Of a stretch of DNA of 15,248 nt, positions 7,370-15,248 are shown piece after piece. The position numbers were made by a program, and so were the translations under genes. The notes beneath the pieces are model-generated. The model was not told where the DNA came from. It saw only the letters and a list, made by a program, of their open reading frames with translations, and did no database searches. The stretch spans positions 1 through 15,248 of the forward strand of contig MNYO01000092.1 in NCBI GenBank assembly GCA_001873165.1, given 5' to 3'. How positions within the stretch are numbered: the stretch's first letter is position 1; each line of letters starts with the position of its first letter. Source of the DNA: Candidatus Gracilibacteria bacterium CG2_30_37_12 (lineage in GTDB: Bacteria; Patescibacteriota; Gracilibacteria; BD1-5; UBA2023).

Positions 7370-8008
7370 ATGAGCTACACACGTAAACCCCTTCTATTAA
7401 TAATAATTATCCTTCTGTTTACAGTCGGGATTTTTACGAGTACTTATCTCTATATAACAGGGTTTGATTTAAAAGCTTTTTTTACCTCTTTGGATATAAA
7501 TATCTACGGAAAAATAGGGATTCTTTTTCTCTTCTATGCTTTTCGGAATTATCTTTTTGTACCATCCACTGTTATTATTATTCTCTCGGGAGTTGTATTA
7601 CAGGATTTCCTTCTCACAGCTATTGTGAGTATCATCGGGGTCGGTATCGGTATCGCGGAAACCTATACCATTGGATATCTCTTTCGTAAAAATGTCGTGG
7701 AAGATAATAAAAAACTTCCAATTATTAATAAGTATAAGAAGCAGATACAGGAAAATGGCGTAAAAATCGTATTTTTCAGTTGTATGTTTCCGCTCACGCC
7801 AGTTGATCTTCTCTATTATGCAGCAGGGTTTGTGAAATATAGGTTTACTCCTTTTTTCCTAGCAGCTATCGCTGGAGAGATGTGGCTCATCCTTCTCTAT
7901 TCCTACCTCGGAGTCGAAGCACAAAAATATACAAGTTTTGCCGTGTATTTTGCTGGATTTTTCATAGTAGGATTTGGTGGGTGGTGGATATGGAAGAAAA
8001 GGGAATAG
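7370..8008 (+). CDS. VTT/DedA-family (TVP38/TMEM64) membrane protein
   Basis: A 212-residue integral membrane protein with about five or six hydrophobic segments (roughly 7-29, 47-66, 68-92, 129-152, 158-177, 186-207). The central part, with FVPSTVIIILSG (about 63-74), a glycine-rich VGIGIAETYTIGYLFRK stretch and MFPLTPVDLLYYAAGF (about 139-154), matches the VTT (SNARE-associated) domain of TVP38/DedA proteins. These have been linked to lipid scramblase or undecaprenyl-phosphate recycling roles. The gene follows the PmtA-like methyltransferase by 12 bases, so the two probably act in membrane lipid biology together. No in-frame TGA; the stop is TAG. The exact substrate cannot be told. Confidence 0.85.
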   Translation: MSYTRKPLLLIIIILLFTVGIFTSTYLYITGFDLKAFFTSLDINIYGKIGILFLFYAFRNYLFVPSTVIIILSGVVLQDFLLTAIVSIIGVGIGIAETYTIGYLFRKNVVEDNKKLPIINKYKKQIQENGVKIVFFSCMFPLTPVDLLYYAAGFVKYRFTPFFLAAIAGEMWLILLYSYLGVEAQKYTSFAVYFAGFFIVGFGGWWIWKKRE

Positions 8009-8009
8009 A

Positions 8010-8044
8010 ATGATTGAATTTTTTTTGACAAAAAATTCAATCAT
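8010..8044. repeat. Perfect 15-bp inverted repeat overlapping a promoter
   Basis: ATGATTGAATTTTTT (8010-8024) and its exact complement AAAAAATTCAATCAT (8030-8044) flank a 5-base centre TTGAC. The centre plus the first A of the right arm is the consensus -35 of the next gene. It begins just after the VTT stop codon. Without a T-run after the right arm it is a poor terminator on the plus strand; an operator or DNA-cruciform role at the promoter is more likely. Confidence 0.7.
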
Positions 8045-8054
8045 ATGATATATT
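8025..8054 (+). promoter_or_regulatory. Promoter of the EEP hydrolase gene
   Basis: Consensus TTGACA (8025-8030), an 18-base spacer and TATATT (8049-8054). Transcription would start near 8061, about 20 bases before the ATG at 8080. The -35 sits at the centre of the perfect dyad at 8010-8044, so a protein bound to the dyad would block it. Confidence 0.6.
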
Positions 8055-8079
8055 GTAGGTAATTCACTTTATTATCTGG

Positions 8080-8982
8080 ATGATTATAACATATCTTCTT
8101 GAAGCAAATATTGGTATGTGACTTGATCATCAGAACTCTCCTTGGGAAATAGCTCGTGCCGCTGGTGCTTTCTTTCTTATCAGAGACCCTGAAGTTTTTA
8201 GGAAACATTCAGAAGTTCAGAGCTATTGTCGGTATATTGAAAAACAAAATCCGGATGTTATTTTCTTGACGGAAGTATGCGGGGAAGATCAAAAAGATGA
8301 TATATGTGATTTCTTGGAATCCAAAGGATATCATCTCCAATTCATGCGCGCATTTGAGCTCCATAATATGAATGCGGAATCACACCGGTTTCTCTATAAC
8401 ATCATTGCATCGAAGACCCCGATCATCACTCATAACGAGTTCCAATCAAAAGTGCAACACAAGATTTCGGAGAAAATCTATTCGTTTTCACGAATAAAAA
8501 ATCGACTATGAAAGACGGATGATGCAACATATACTGAGCTAAAGACCAAGAAATTTGTTTGAGGTATTCTCGATGGAGCGGGAGCACATTGTGAGATAGA
8601 CGGGATTCATTTCTGACTCTTACATGCTCATGGTACCTCGAGTTCCATTATCGAAAACCTCCGAGACAGTCTCCCAGAAGGTACAAAAGGTATCCTCTGA
8701 GGGGATTTCAATGTGACGCAGGAGAAATGAAAGATGCTTGCAGGAGAGAGATTCTCATATATAGAACCAAATACGAGAACCTTTCCGTATTACGGACAAA
8801 ATGACGGAATAATTTCCCGCACTATCCATAGACTCGCCAATAATTCTCAAGCTATGCTCAGTCACCCAGACCAGTTTTATAAAAACAGTTCTATTTTATG
8901 AGCGACCGCTCGGGTTCTCTGACCACGAGAAATAGGACTTGGAAGCGACCATGCGGTGACACATGTGCATATAGGAGAATAA
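8080..8982 (+). CDS. EEP-family metal-dependent phosphodiesterase (eight UGA-Gly codons)
   Basis: A 300-residue protein of the endonuclease/exonuclease/phosphatase fold, which hydrolyses phosphodiester bonds with Mg2+. Motifs appear in the family order: Asn10 in LEANIG, the metal ligand Glu65 in VIFLTEV, LHAHGTS (181-187), GGDFN with Asp209 and Asn211, and the C-terminal SDH with Asp290 and His291. It is complete from ATG to TAA only if TGA is read as Gly, at residues 14, 144, 161, 179, 207, 217, 274 and 281; the one at 207 is the first Gly of GGDFN. This is the highest UGA density in the window. No signal peptide is visible, so it is probably intracellular. Members act on DNA, RNA, phosphoinositides or nucleotides, so the substrate is open. 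It converges on the lytic transglycosylase gene with only 9 bases between the stops. Confidence 0.88.
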
Positions 8983-8991
8983 TTTTCCTAC

Positions 8992-10923
8992 CTATTTTAG
9001 ATACATTCCTGCTATTTGTATAGTCTTAAGTACATATGTCTGTGATTCATTGTAAGTACTATGGATATTCCCAATCTGTGCTTTTATTTCTGTAATTTCA
9101 GCAGAAGAGAGGTGATCATATTTCTTCATCGTATGTTTATTTGTCATTTGTTGAAACTTCTGTAATTTCTCTTCCAGAGGCTTTATGTGTGCCTTCCTTG
9201 CCTGCTCCATCTTTTCGAAAATCACTTGAGAAGTGAGTCTCTTTTTATATTCTCAGAGAGGTGCGTCTATTGGGATATCTCCGAATATTTCTTTAATAAT
9301 CCGTGCCATATTTCCATTATACCCTGCAGCCCAAAGAGCCATTATATATATGCGAGTGTGTGAATCGGTTATAAGCTCTTGCCAGTGATCTCGGATAGGT
9401 TTCGGAAACTGACATATTTGATCATCAAAATGTGCTACTTGGAGACGAAAACTCGCATGATGATCTTGTGATGCAGTCTGGAAATCGAGTCACTTAAACC
9501 AGTCACTATATTTAGGATGTTTCTGATAGAGAGCGAGAGTACTTGGCATCATTTGTCCAATACCCGCGGCTCAAACTTTACTTTTCTGCCATTGATAAGA
9601 CTCCTTGTCATTGAGTCAAATAGTTGTCAGAGCTTGGGTGGCTTGTTTTTTCATGATTACGTTAATCTCTCTTGGATCCTTGAGAGTAAGTCCATCGGGT
9701 TTATAATACACCTGATAATCCATTCTCTCTACGAGATTGAGAAGAAGTGGGAAATGAGGAGGAATCGCTTTATTGATCGTCAATCCTGGTATCGTACTGT
9801 GAATCTCCGATATTTTTTTCCCAGACACAGGAAAATTATATGACTCTCCCATCTCTTTTGAAAGATATACATATCATTTATCTTGTACTTTTGAAGTATT
9901 CAGCTTCTCTGTAAAAGGAACATATGGGAAATACTGATAGGGAGATGTATGAGCCAAATTTTCTTTTGTCTGATTCAGTTGTTTTTTTGTTTCTCTTTCT
10001 TGCTCTTGCAACTCTGCAAGCTCTTTTCTATGATCTGTATGTTTTATTCTGATTCCTTTCTTTCTATGAGCACTCTGCTTGCGTGATAGGGAAATTTTTG
10101 ATGTCTGAGAAAGTGTATGAATACGATTCTCTATGCTTGATAGTTGTGTTTCTAATTCTCGTTTTTCATCTAATTCTTTCTTGTAATCTGGAGTATCGGC
10201 AGGATACAAGATATCAAGTTGTGTAGCCATTCCTCTTGGCTTCATAATGATATCATACGCCGTATTATATCCATTCGATTTTGGCTTGGGAGTGAGAGAA
10301 AAATGGATTCCCGAGGTTTCTACCTGAATAACCTTATTCTCATTATTGGTTCGTGGTATTGGCAATAATATAAAATCTCCCCTTTCATGAGTCGTATTAG
10401 TATAATGCACGAGTAAAACGGCTTTTCCAAAATATTGTTCTGAAAGAGGTTTTGTATTCTCAGTGAGATATTTTTTCCCTATCCCTGAGAGGAGAAGTTC
10501 ATCAATCTTTGGCTTTTTCTCAACTACTTTTTCTTGATCAAGAAAAGATGTTATCGAATGTAATTTTTCCAGAAACCATCATTTTGGATTCTCGGAAAAT
10601 ATTGGAGTTTTCTTTTGAGACTGAAAATGTCTCAATTGCTGTATCCTATCGTATTCAGTCCAAATAGTTTCTCAAGGAGACTTTTTCTGAACCACACCAT
10701 TTTGAAGAGTGGCCTCGGGGGATATATGTTTCTCAGAAGAAGGAGTAAGATTTTGTGTGTGTTTAGTCGTATCCATATTTTCTGAAAAAACTGGTTGACT
10801 TATGAGTGTCGCAACGAGCAAACAAACACCGGGAGACAAAAACAATATCTTGCTTTGTGGTTCACTCGATGAAGCATTTCTAGATATTGAAAAATCTTCT
10901 CTCGGAGAGGATGATGTGTTCAT
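8992..10923 (-). CDS. Membrane-anchored SLT lytic transglycosylase (seven UGA-Gly codons)
   Basis: A 643-residue enzyme predicted to cleave peptidoglycan between MurNAc and GlcNAc. A hydrophobic segment at about 25-46 (signal anchor or signal peptide, possible cleavage after FS at 47) puts the rest outside the membrane. Residues 248-325 look like a charged coiled coil with a basic break. The SLT domain is at about 425-550, with the catalytic Glu441 in NDKESYQWQ, then VG-AAGIGQMMPS (450-461), and AAGYNGN (532-538) in place of the usual AYNAG. A second charged helical stretch follows to the end. TGA is read as Gly at 84, 115, 350, 436, 451, 478 and 557; 451 is the conserved Gly of the GA-GxxQ motif. 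Under the standard code only four fragments would be seen. It is the last gene of a cluster with a VirB4-type ATPase, which suggests the VirB1-like role of opening the wall. Confidence 0.88.
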
Positions 10924-10947
10924 AGTATGGAATATATATGAATTCTT

Positions 10948-11154
10948 TTAAACCATTTCTACCTCCACGCCGTCAAAATTGACTTTGTCTCCTTTTCGGA
11001 GCTTTTTTCGAAGCTGTAGTTCTGTTACGCCATTCAGAGTCACGAGTCCCTGAGATATAGCAATCTTTGCCTGTCCACCAGTCTCGGTGAGTTGCAAGAG
11101 TTTCATAAGTTTATTCATCTCGATATATTCGGATGTAAGGGTGAAAGTTTTCAT
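10948..11154 (-). CDS. S4-domain RNA-binding protein (YbcJ/YaaA type)
   Basis: A 68-residue single-domain protein. From about residue 11 it follows the S4 fold used to bind structured RNA: IEMNKLMKLLQL, then GGQAKIAISQGLVTLNG (26-42), RKKLRKGDKVNFDG (49-62). Free-standing S4 proteins of this size (YbcJ/RlbA/YaaA group) are linked to ribosomes or RNA, and often sit next to recF. An in-frame ATG at 11190 would overlap the preceding gene; the one at 11154 (MKTFTLTSEY) fits the family start and leaves a 10-base gap. It lies inside the VirB4-transglycosylase cluster, 24 bases before the transglycosylase. No in-frame TGA; the stop is TAA. Confidence 0.85.
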   Translation of the reverse strand: MKTFTLTSEYIEMNKLMKLLQLTETGGQAKIAISQGLVTLNGVTELQLRKKLRKGDKVNFDGVEVEMV

Positions 11155-11164
11155 AAAAAGGTTT

Positions 11165-11689
11165 TTAGTAAGTAATAGTATTAATATCAAGACAAGCAGC
11201 TACAAATAAGTATCGAAGTGCTTCCATGACCCTCTCGTTGGTTTGTATAATTATCTTATCCGTATTTATCTCTGCCCCTTTACTAGAAGTGAAAGTAATG
11301 GTATGCGGAGATATTCTCCTCTTTTTTATAGTCATAGATACTGTTTCCTCTGTCTTTTGAATTACTAAGAAAACATCTTCTATATCATGTCATGATCGGA
11401 TTTTTACTTCCGTAAGATTGTTTGTACATACTAATACTGGGAAACCTTCCGTAGTAGAATCATTGTTTATGGCTCATATAAGATATTCTAGTGCTGCGCG
11501 TACATGGGGCATCTCATCTCCACCCCCAATTCCCCGAACATAGAATGCTCCATCTCCTCAAGAACCGTCAGTGGGACAATCCGTAAGTAAACTGATAACA
11601 CTCTCACTAAATCGATACTGCGAAATACTTAATCGTGCTAATGTACCATCTTTTCAACAATCTAACAACTCAGCCTCGTTATTTTTCAT
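11165..11689 (-). CDS. Unknown 174-aa protein (four UGA-Gly codons)
   Basis: A complete frame from ATG 11689 to TAA at 11165, invisible under the standard code because TGA occurs at codons 12, 44, 72 and 100. It fills exactly the gap between the VirB4-like gene (18 bases upstream) and the S4 gene (10 bases downstream), which supports it being real. The product is rich in Gly around 42-57 (DGSGGDGAFYVRGIGGGDE), with possible helices at 60-75 (VRAALEYLIGAI) and near the C-terminus (ERVMEALRYLFVAACL), and beta-like stretches between (FPVLVCTNNLTEVKI, VFLVIQKTEETVSMTIKK). No membrane segment or signal peptide, and no family I recognise. Its position suggests a role in the same machine or its regulation. 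Confidence 0.8.
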
Positions 11690-11707
11690 ACTAGATATAG
11701 TAAATGT

Positions 11708-13666
11708 TTACTTCCCTGCATTTGGATTCGTCGTTATAACCTGTTCTTCGAAGTAACTCGCGAGAACTTGTATTCCCACGTGCTCCGTTCCGGCAAAGAA
11801 AAGTCCTTGTCCAACGGAGGAATTCAGGAGGATATATTTCTCTTGTTCCGTGAGTTTAAAGACATTTTGCAGGACATCGATAGAAGCAGGAGATTGTTTG
11901 AGAAGGAGTTGTATAGAGGAGTTTGTCACAATAGCTTTTCCCTGAGGACTTCCCATAAAATCCTCGACATCTTGTGTGATGGTCGTTACTCCGAGTCCGT
12001 ATTTTCGAGCTCGTTTTACAAGGCCGAAAATGAATTTCGCACAATCTTCATATTGCATAAGATTCCATGCCTCATCAATAACGAGAACGCGTTTACGAAG
12101 AGAACTTCGTGTGATGTTCCACACATATCCGAGCATCATATACATGGCAATGGGTCGAAGTATTTCGTCCAAATCACGGACAGAGAACACCACAAGTCCT
12201 TCTGTCAGATTAATATTGGTTGGTTCTGAAAATACCCCGGAAAATATTCCGGTTACGTACTTCTCAAGTCGTTCACATATCCCCTTTGCACCATCCATGG
12301 TTTCGAGGACAGAATAGAGTTCTTTCATTACTGGAACCTCTTTCCCAGTAATATCATCATCTGTCATGGTAATCCCTTTCAGGGAATATGTCGTAACAAT
12401 AGCCTTTTCCAGTATGGACACCTCGGATGGAGTACATTTCCCGAGCATCAGATTCATAAGTCCGAGAAGATTTATGACCGCGCCACGGAGAAGATCTCCA
12501 GATTTCGTCTCAGTATCTTTCAGAGCTCGCGGGAGATCAAATGGATTGATTCGTTCATTGGAGTTCAGATTGATATTGACATACGTTCCACCGACGGTGT
12601 CCACGAGCGTTTTATACTCATTTTCTGGATCGAGAACGATGACGTCGGTTCCGAGCATAAGTGAACGGAGAATCTCAAGCTTCACCGCAAAGGATTTTCC
12701 TCATCCTGACTTCGCAAATACGACCATATTGGCATTTTCTGTACGAAATCGATCGAAGATAATAAGGGAATTATTATGGGTATTGATTCCATAAAGGATT
12801 CCATCATCCTGAGAAAGAGAATTGGAAGTGAATGGAAAAGTAGTCGAAAGTCCCTTCGTAGAGATATTACGGTACACTCCCACTTCATCCCGAGCAAATG
12901 GACCAGTTGCGATAAATCCCTGTTCTGATCGGAGAAATGCTTGTTTCGTGAGAATATTACGTCCGGAGAGAAGCGTATCAAGAGTGTTGGAAAGTTTCTT
13001 CACTTGTTCCTCTGAATCAGCATAGATACTGATATAGATAGAGAAATGAAAATATCGTTCCTGTCCTCGCGTCAAACTCGAACGAAGTTCTTCTACATCC
13101 TGCACCTGAGCATCGAGAGCGGGATCATTTATGAGTCCTTTGTCCATATTAATAGAACGTTCAGAATGGAGTTCTGTCAGACGTTTTCGAAGATATTTCA
13201 TAATATATGCCGACTCGATCGGGTATATAAACATAGACATATCAAACTTCACATCCCAGTTGATAAGCGGTCCGAGCCAGTTCCCTTCGAGAAAATCTGG
13301 ATACGCATACGTGAAAAATGTTCGAATATAGGTATCTCCTATTTGAAGTTTCGTCGCATCGATTTTCATCATAGAAGGAGCGATTGCATCTTTGACAAAT
13401 GCGAGTGCTTCACGATATTCCTTCTCTCCTTGTCGAATCTCATCTGCCTCTTGTTTGGTAAGTTTTTTGGAGGTATTTTCAGTCACTACTGGTACCTCAG
13501 GAGAAAATGGGGGAGTTATTTCTGCGGGTGTTGGAGCTGATATATTCTCAAGAAATGAGGTTGGAGTGACAGCAACATCTTGTTGTTTTAAAAGATCTTG
13601 TTCATATCCAAGTGCATCACCGGTGTAGTTCTTTGCAATAAGATCGAGAAGTGCTTGATTTGCCAT
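11708..13666 (-). CDS. VirB4-like type IV secretion ATPase (UGA-Gly in the P-loop)
   Basis: A 652-residue VirB4/TraC-type AAA+ ATPase that powers type IV secretion or conjugation machines from the cytoplasmic face of the membrane. A Pro-rich linker (about 38-64) precedes the N-terminal VirB4 domain. Walker A is AKSGGGKS (318-325), in which Gly322 is the in-frame TGA at 12703-12701. LDPENEY (345-351) and NPFDL (374-378) are VirB4-family motifs. Walker B is LVIDEAWNLM (528-537) and a late TQDVEDF motif follows. Without UGA as Gly the gene splits into two ORFs exactly at the P-loop. The start at 13666 (MANQALLDLIAKN) is preferred over an ORF extension to 13714 because that crosses a likely promoter region. 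It is slightly shorter than classic VirB4 (about 790 residues). PrgI- or VirB6-like partners are not in the window. Confidence 0.92.
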
Positions 13667-13704
13667 AAAAAAATATTTTCGAGAAGTAGAAGTATTGTGT
13701 TTTA

Positions 13705-13719
13705 CTACAGTCACTGCAG
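13705..13719. promoter_or_regulatory. Dyad at the transcription start of virB4-like cluster (candidate operator)
   Basis: CTACAGT (13705-13711), one central base, and ACTGCAG (13713-13719) form an inverted repeat with one mismatch. It overlaps the likely transcription start just downstream of the -10 element, where a repressor would act. Confidence 0.35.
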
Positions 13720-13745
13720 TATACGAAGAGTTCGGTAAAATTCAA
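13718..13745 (-). promoter_or_regulatory. Promoter of the VirB4-like cluster
   Basis: On the minus strand TTGAAT (13745-13740), a 16-base spacer and TATACT (13723-13718). Transcription would begin near 13711, about 45 bases before the ATG at 13666. It lies in the 97-base gap after the phosphatase gene, so the cluster can be transcribed separately. Confidence 0.45.
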
Positions 13746-13763
13746 TCTTTTAGTGAAAATATA

Positions 13764-14948
13764 TTATTCTCTCCAATTCCATTCGGTTATAAATTGAGGG
13801 GCAATTTCTGGGGAAACATTATTTTCTATGATGGAATTTCCTTTGTTATGCATAACAATCAAAGTGATATCATCGAACTGTCGATATCCGTACCCCATAA
13901 ATCTGGAAAGTTCTATGGTAATATTATTGAAAACTCCTTGAGCTGTTTTAATCGGTGTATGCTCAATGATTTCCATAAATCGATCCATTCCGAGCATCAT
14001 ATCACTTTCATGTTTTCCATTTCGTGCCTCTGTAATGCCATCCGTATAGAGAATAATAATATCGTCTTTCGCTATGGAAATTTCTATTTCCTTGAGGATT
14101 TTTGATATATTTTTCGTCATACCAAGGGCAACTCCTCCAGATTTAATCTTAAATGCTCGTTTTTCTGCAGCCTTGTAAATAATAAGGTATTCATGTCCCG
14201 CTCCTGTTATATACATCTTTTGTTTTTCTTCATCCCAACGAATCATAAGAAGAGTCATAAGAATATTGGACTTTACACGAGGTTTTACAATTTCATTGGT
14301 CCTTGCGAGGATATCAGCAGAATTTTCGACAATCTTTGAAAACCCTGATATAAGTGCATTTACAATCATCATAACAAATCCAGCAGCAACTCCATGTCCC
14401 GTTACATCTCCGATATAGATGTAATAATTGTGGCCCTGCTCAATGATATCGAAACTATCTCCCCCCACTTCTGTTGCAGATTTTGTATTAGCAACAACAT
14501 CCATAGATGGAATAACGACCGTATTTTTCTTCAAGACATGACGTTGAATCTCTGAGGCAAATTCTACTTCCGATTTCAAGATACGCCCCGCTTTAAACTC
14601 CTCTTTAAAATTCTTCAGAATCTCCAAACTTTTATTGAAAAAATTGATAACATATCGAGCATCTGGATTCATATTTCCCACTGTCAAAGAAGTTCCTTCT
14701 TTCGATCCAGTGATAAAAAAAGCAATCTCCTTTTTCAGACTACGAATCGGCTTTATAGAAGTTATATACGCAAGTCCGGAAAGGATGATGATTTCTCATA
14801 TGGCGATCCCAGGAAAATACGTAATATATGCCTGTAGGGATGTATATATTTCCGTTCCTACAAAGATATCACCAAAGATAAAAAATGCATCCGCCACTAA
14901 AAAGAGGAAAACAAAGATAAAAAAAATATTACGCAGAAGAAAATTCAT
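13764..14948 (-). CDS. Membrane-anchored SpoIIE/RsbU-type PP2C phosphatase
   Basis: A 394-residue signalling phosphatase. Two hydrophobic segments (about 7-26 and 45-64) enclose a short external loop; a HAMP-like linker (IKPIRSLKKEI, 65-75) and helical region follow, then the SpoIIE/PP2C domain from about 120. Metal-binding motifs are intact: EVGGDSFD (160-167), IGDVTGHGVAAG (179-190), LYTDGITEA (300-308) and DDITLIV (359-365). Such enzymes dephosphorylate anti-sigma antagonists (STAS proteins) in partner switching. No STAS or anti-sigma kinase gene is in the window. The true start, ATG 14948, is hidden because codon 51 in the second membrane segment is TGA (14798-14796), read as Gly; the standard code would trim the membrane part and leave a seemingly soluble protein. 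The stop is TAA. Confidence 0.9.
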
Positions 14949-14976
14949 AAACAATGATGGGATTAAATACTTCTGT

Positions 14977-15005
14977 AGAATATCACATATCCCTTATAGA
15001 AGCAA
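14977..15005 (-). promoter_or_regulatory. Possible promoter of the phosphatase gene
   Basis: On the minus strand TTGCTT (15005-15000), a 17-base spacer and TATTCT (14982-14977), about 28 bases before the ATG at 14948. The match is moderate. Confidence 0.35.
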
Positions 15006-15048
15006 AATTTGGCACATAAAAACCTCAATTCCACCCATTTTTTCTCAC

Positions 15049-15248
15049 CTAACCAACCGTAAAAAGCCTTTGTTGTGCTGAGTCTAACGGATTTCTATTG
15101 ATGTGTTTTCTTGGATCCTTTTTAGGTCGTTTATAGAGTTGTTCCAGACAGTGAGAGATGAAGGTAATAATGGAGTTACGATTCATCGTAAGTCCGAGTC
15201 TCCGTGTAAATTTTTCAAACTTCTTGGTAAACTCTTTTCCGGCTCGAA
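15049..15248 (-). CDS. C-terminal end of an unknown protein (partial)
   Basis: The minus strand is open from the window edge for 65 codons to TAG at 15051-15049. The visible product is basic and helical-looking (RAGKEFTKKFEKFTRRLG, then an ISHCLEQLYKRP stretch), and ends LDSAQQRLFTVG. The other minus frames are blocked or need UGA early. I do not recognise a family. It lies 100 bases upstream of the phosphatase gene in the same direction. Its start is outside the window. Confidence 0.55.
   Translation of the reverse strand, partial: RAGKEFTKKFEKFTRRLGLTMNRNSIITFISHCLEQLYKRPKKDPRKHINRNPLDSAQQRLFTVG

Noticed and set aside
11768..13540. Plus-strand frames of up to 164 codons opposite the VirB4-like gene
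   Set aside because: Antisense shadows; the minus-strand frame carries Walker A, Walker B and other VirB4 motifs over 652 residues.
533..14948. UGA as tryptophan (code 4) or selenocysteine
   Set aside because: The TGA sites align with Gly, not Trp or Cys, and there are too many in unrelated proteins for selenocysteine; TGG codes Trp normally.

Overview
The window reads as a piece of chromosome from a Patescibacteria (CPR) lineage that translates UGA as glycine (NCBI genetic code 25), that is Gracilibacteria (BD1-5) or Absconditabacteria (SR1). The evidence is internal. Eight of the genes are continuous only if in-frame TGA is sense, for 29 TGA codons in all: MnmA 6, EEP hydrolase 8, lytic transglycosylase 7, a 174-residue unknown protein 4, and one each in NrtR, GluRS, the VirB4-like ATPase and the SpoIIE-type phosphatase. 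Many fall on residues that are glycine in the known families (MnmA before the SGGVDS loop and before TPNPD, the GGDFN motif of EEP enzymes, the GA-GxxQ motif of SLT enzymes). Every gene whose end is visible stops at TAA or TAG and none needs TGA as a stop. A standard-code annotation would shatter half the genes here. No tRNA or rRNA gene, CRISPR array or insertion sequence was seen.

Layout. 1-1304: a leader region with a long imperfect hairpin, a small hypothetical ORF, then a plus-strand NrtR-type Nudix/winged-helix regulator and a terminator. 1273-1572 (minus): a compact transcription unit with its own promoter, a strong Shine-Dalgarno and 59-codon ORF, a three-helix RNA fold and a terminator; I cannot name it. 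1583-3455 (minus): an ABC ATPase followed by MnmA. 3456-3785: a 330-base divergent intergenic region. 3786-4440 (plus): 2-Cys peroxiredoxin with a bidirectional terminator shared with a convergent 168-residue unknown protein (minus). 5082-8008 (plus): glutamyl-tRNA synthetase, a PmtA-like methyltransferase and a VTT/DedA-family membrane protein. 8080-8982 (plus): an EEP-fold metal hydrolase behind a promoter embedded in a perfect dyad. 8992-13666 (minus): a tight cluster VirB4-like ATPase, unknown 174-residue protein, S4 RNA-binding protein, large membrane-anchored lytic transglycosylase. 13764-14948 (minus): membrane-bound SpoIIE/RsbU-type phosphatase. 15049-end (minus): C-terminal end of an unknown protein.

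How they work together. The clearest functional unit is the minus-strand cluster in which a VirB4-type ATPase and a wall-cutting SLT enzyme (the VirB1 role in type IV secretion) are separated only by short genes and tiny gaps; this suggests an envelope-spanning secretion, DNA-uptake or pilus machine, though other T4SS parts are not in the window. The rest is tRNA biology (MnmA, GluRS), oxidative defence (peroxiredoxin), membrane functions (ABC ATPase, PmtA-like enzyme, VTT protein) and signalling (NrtR, SpoIIE-type phosphatase).
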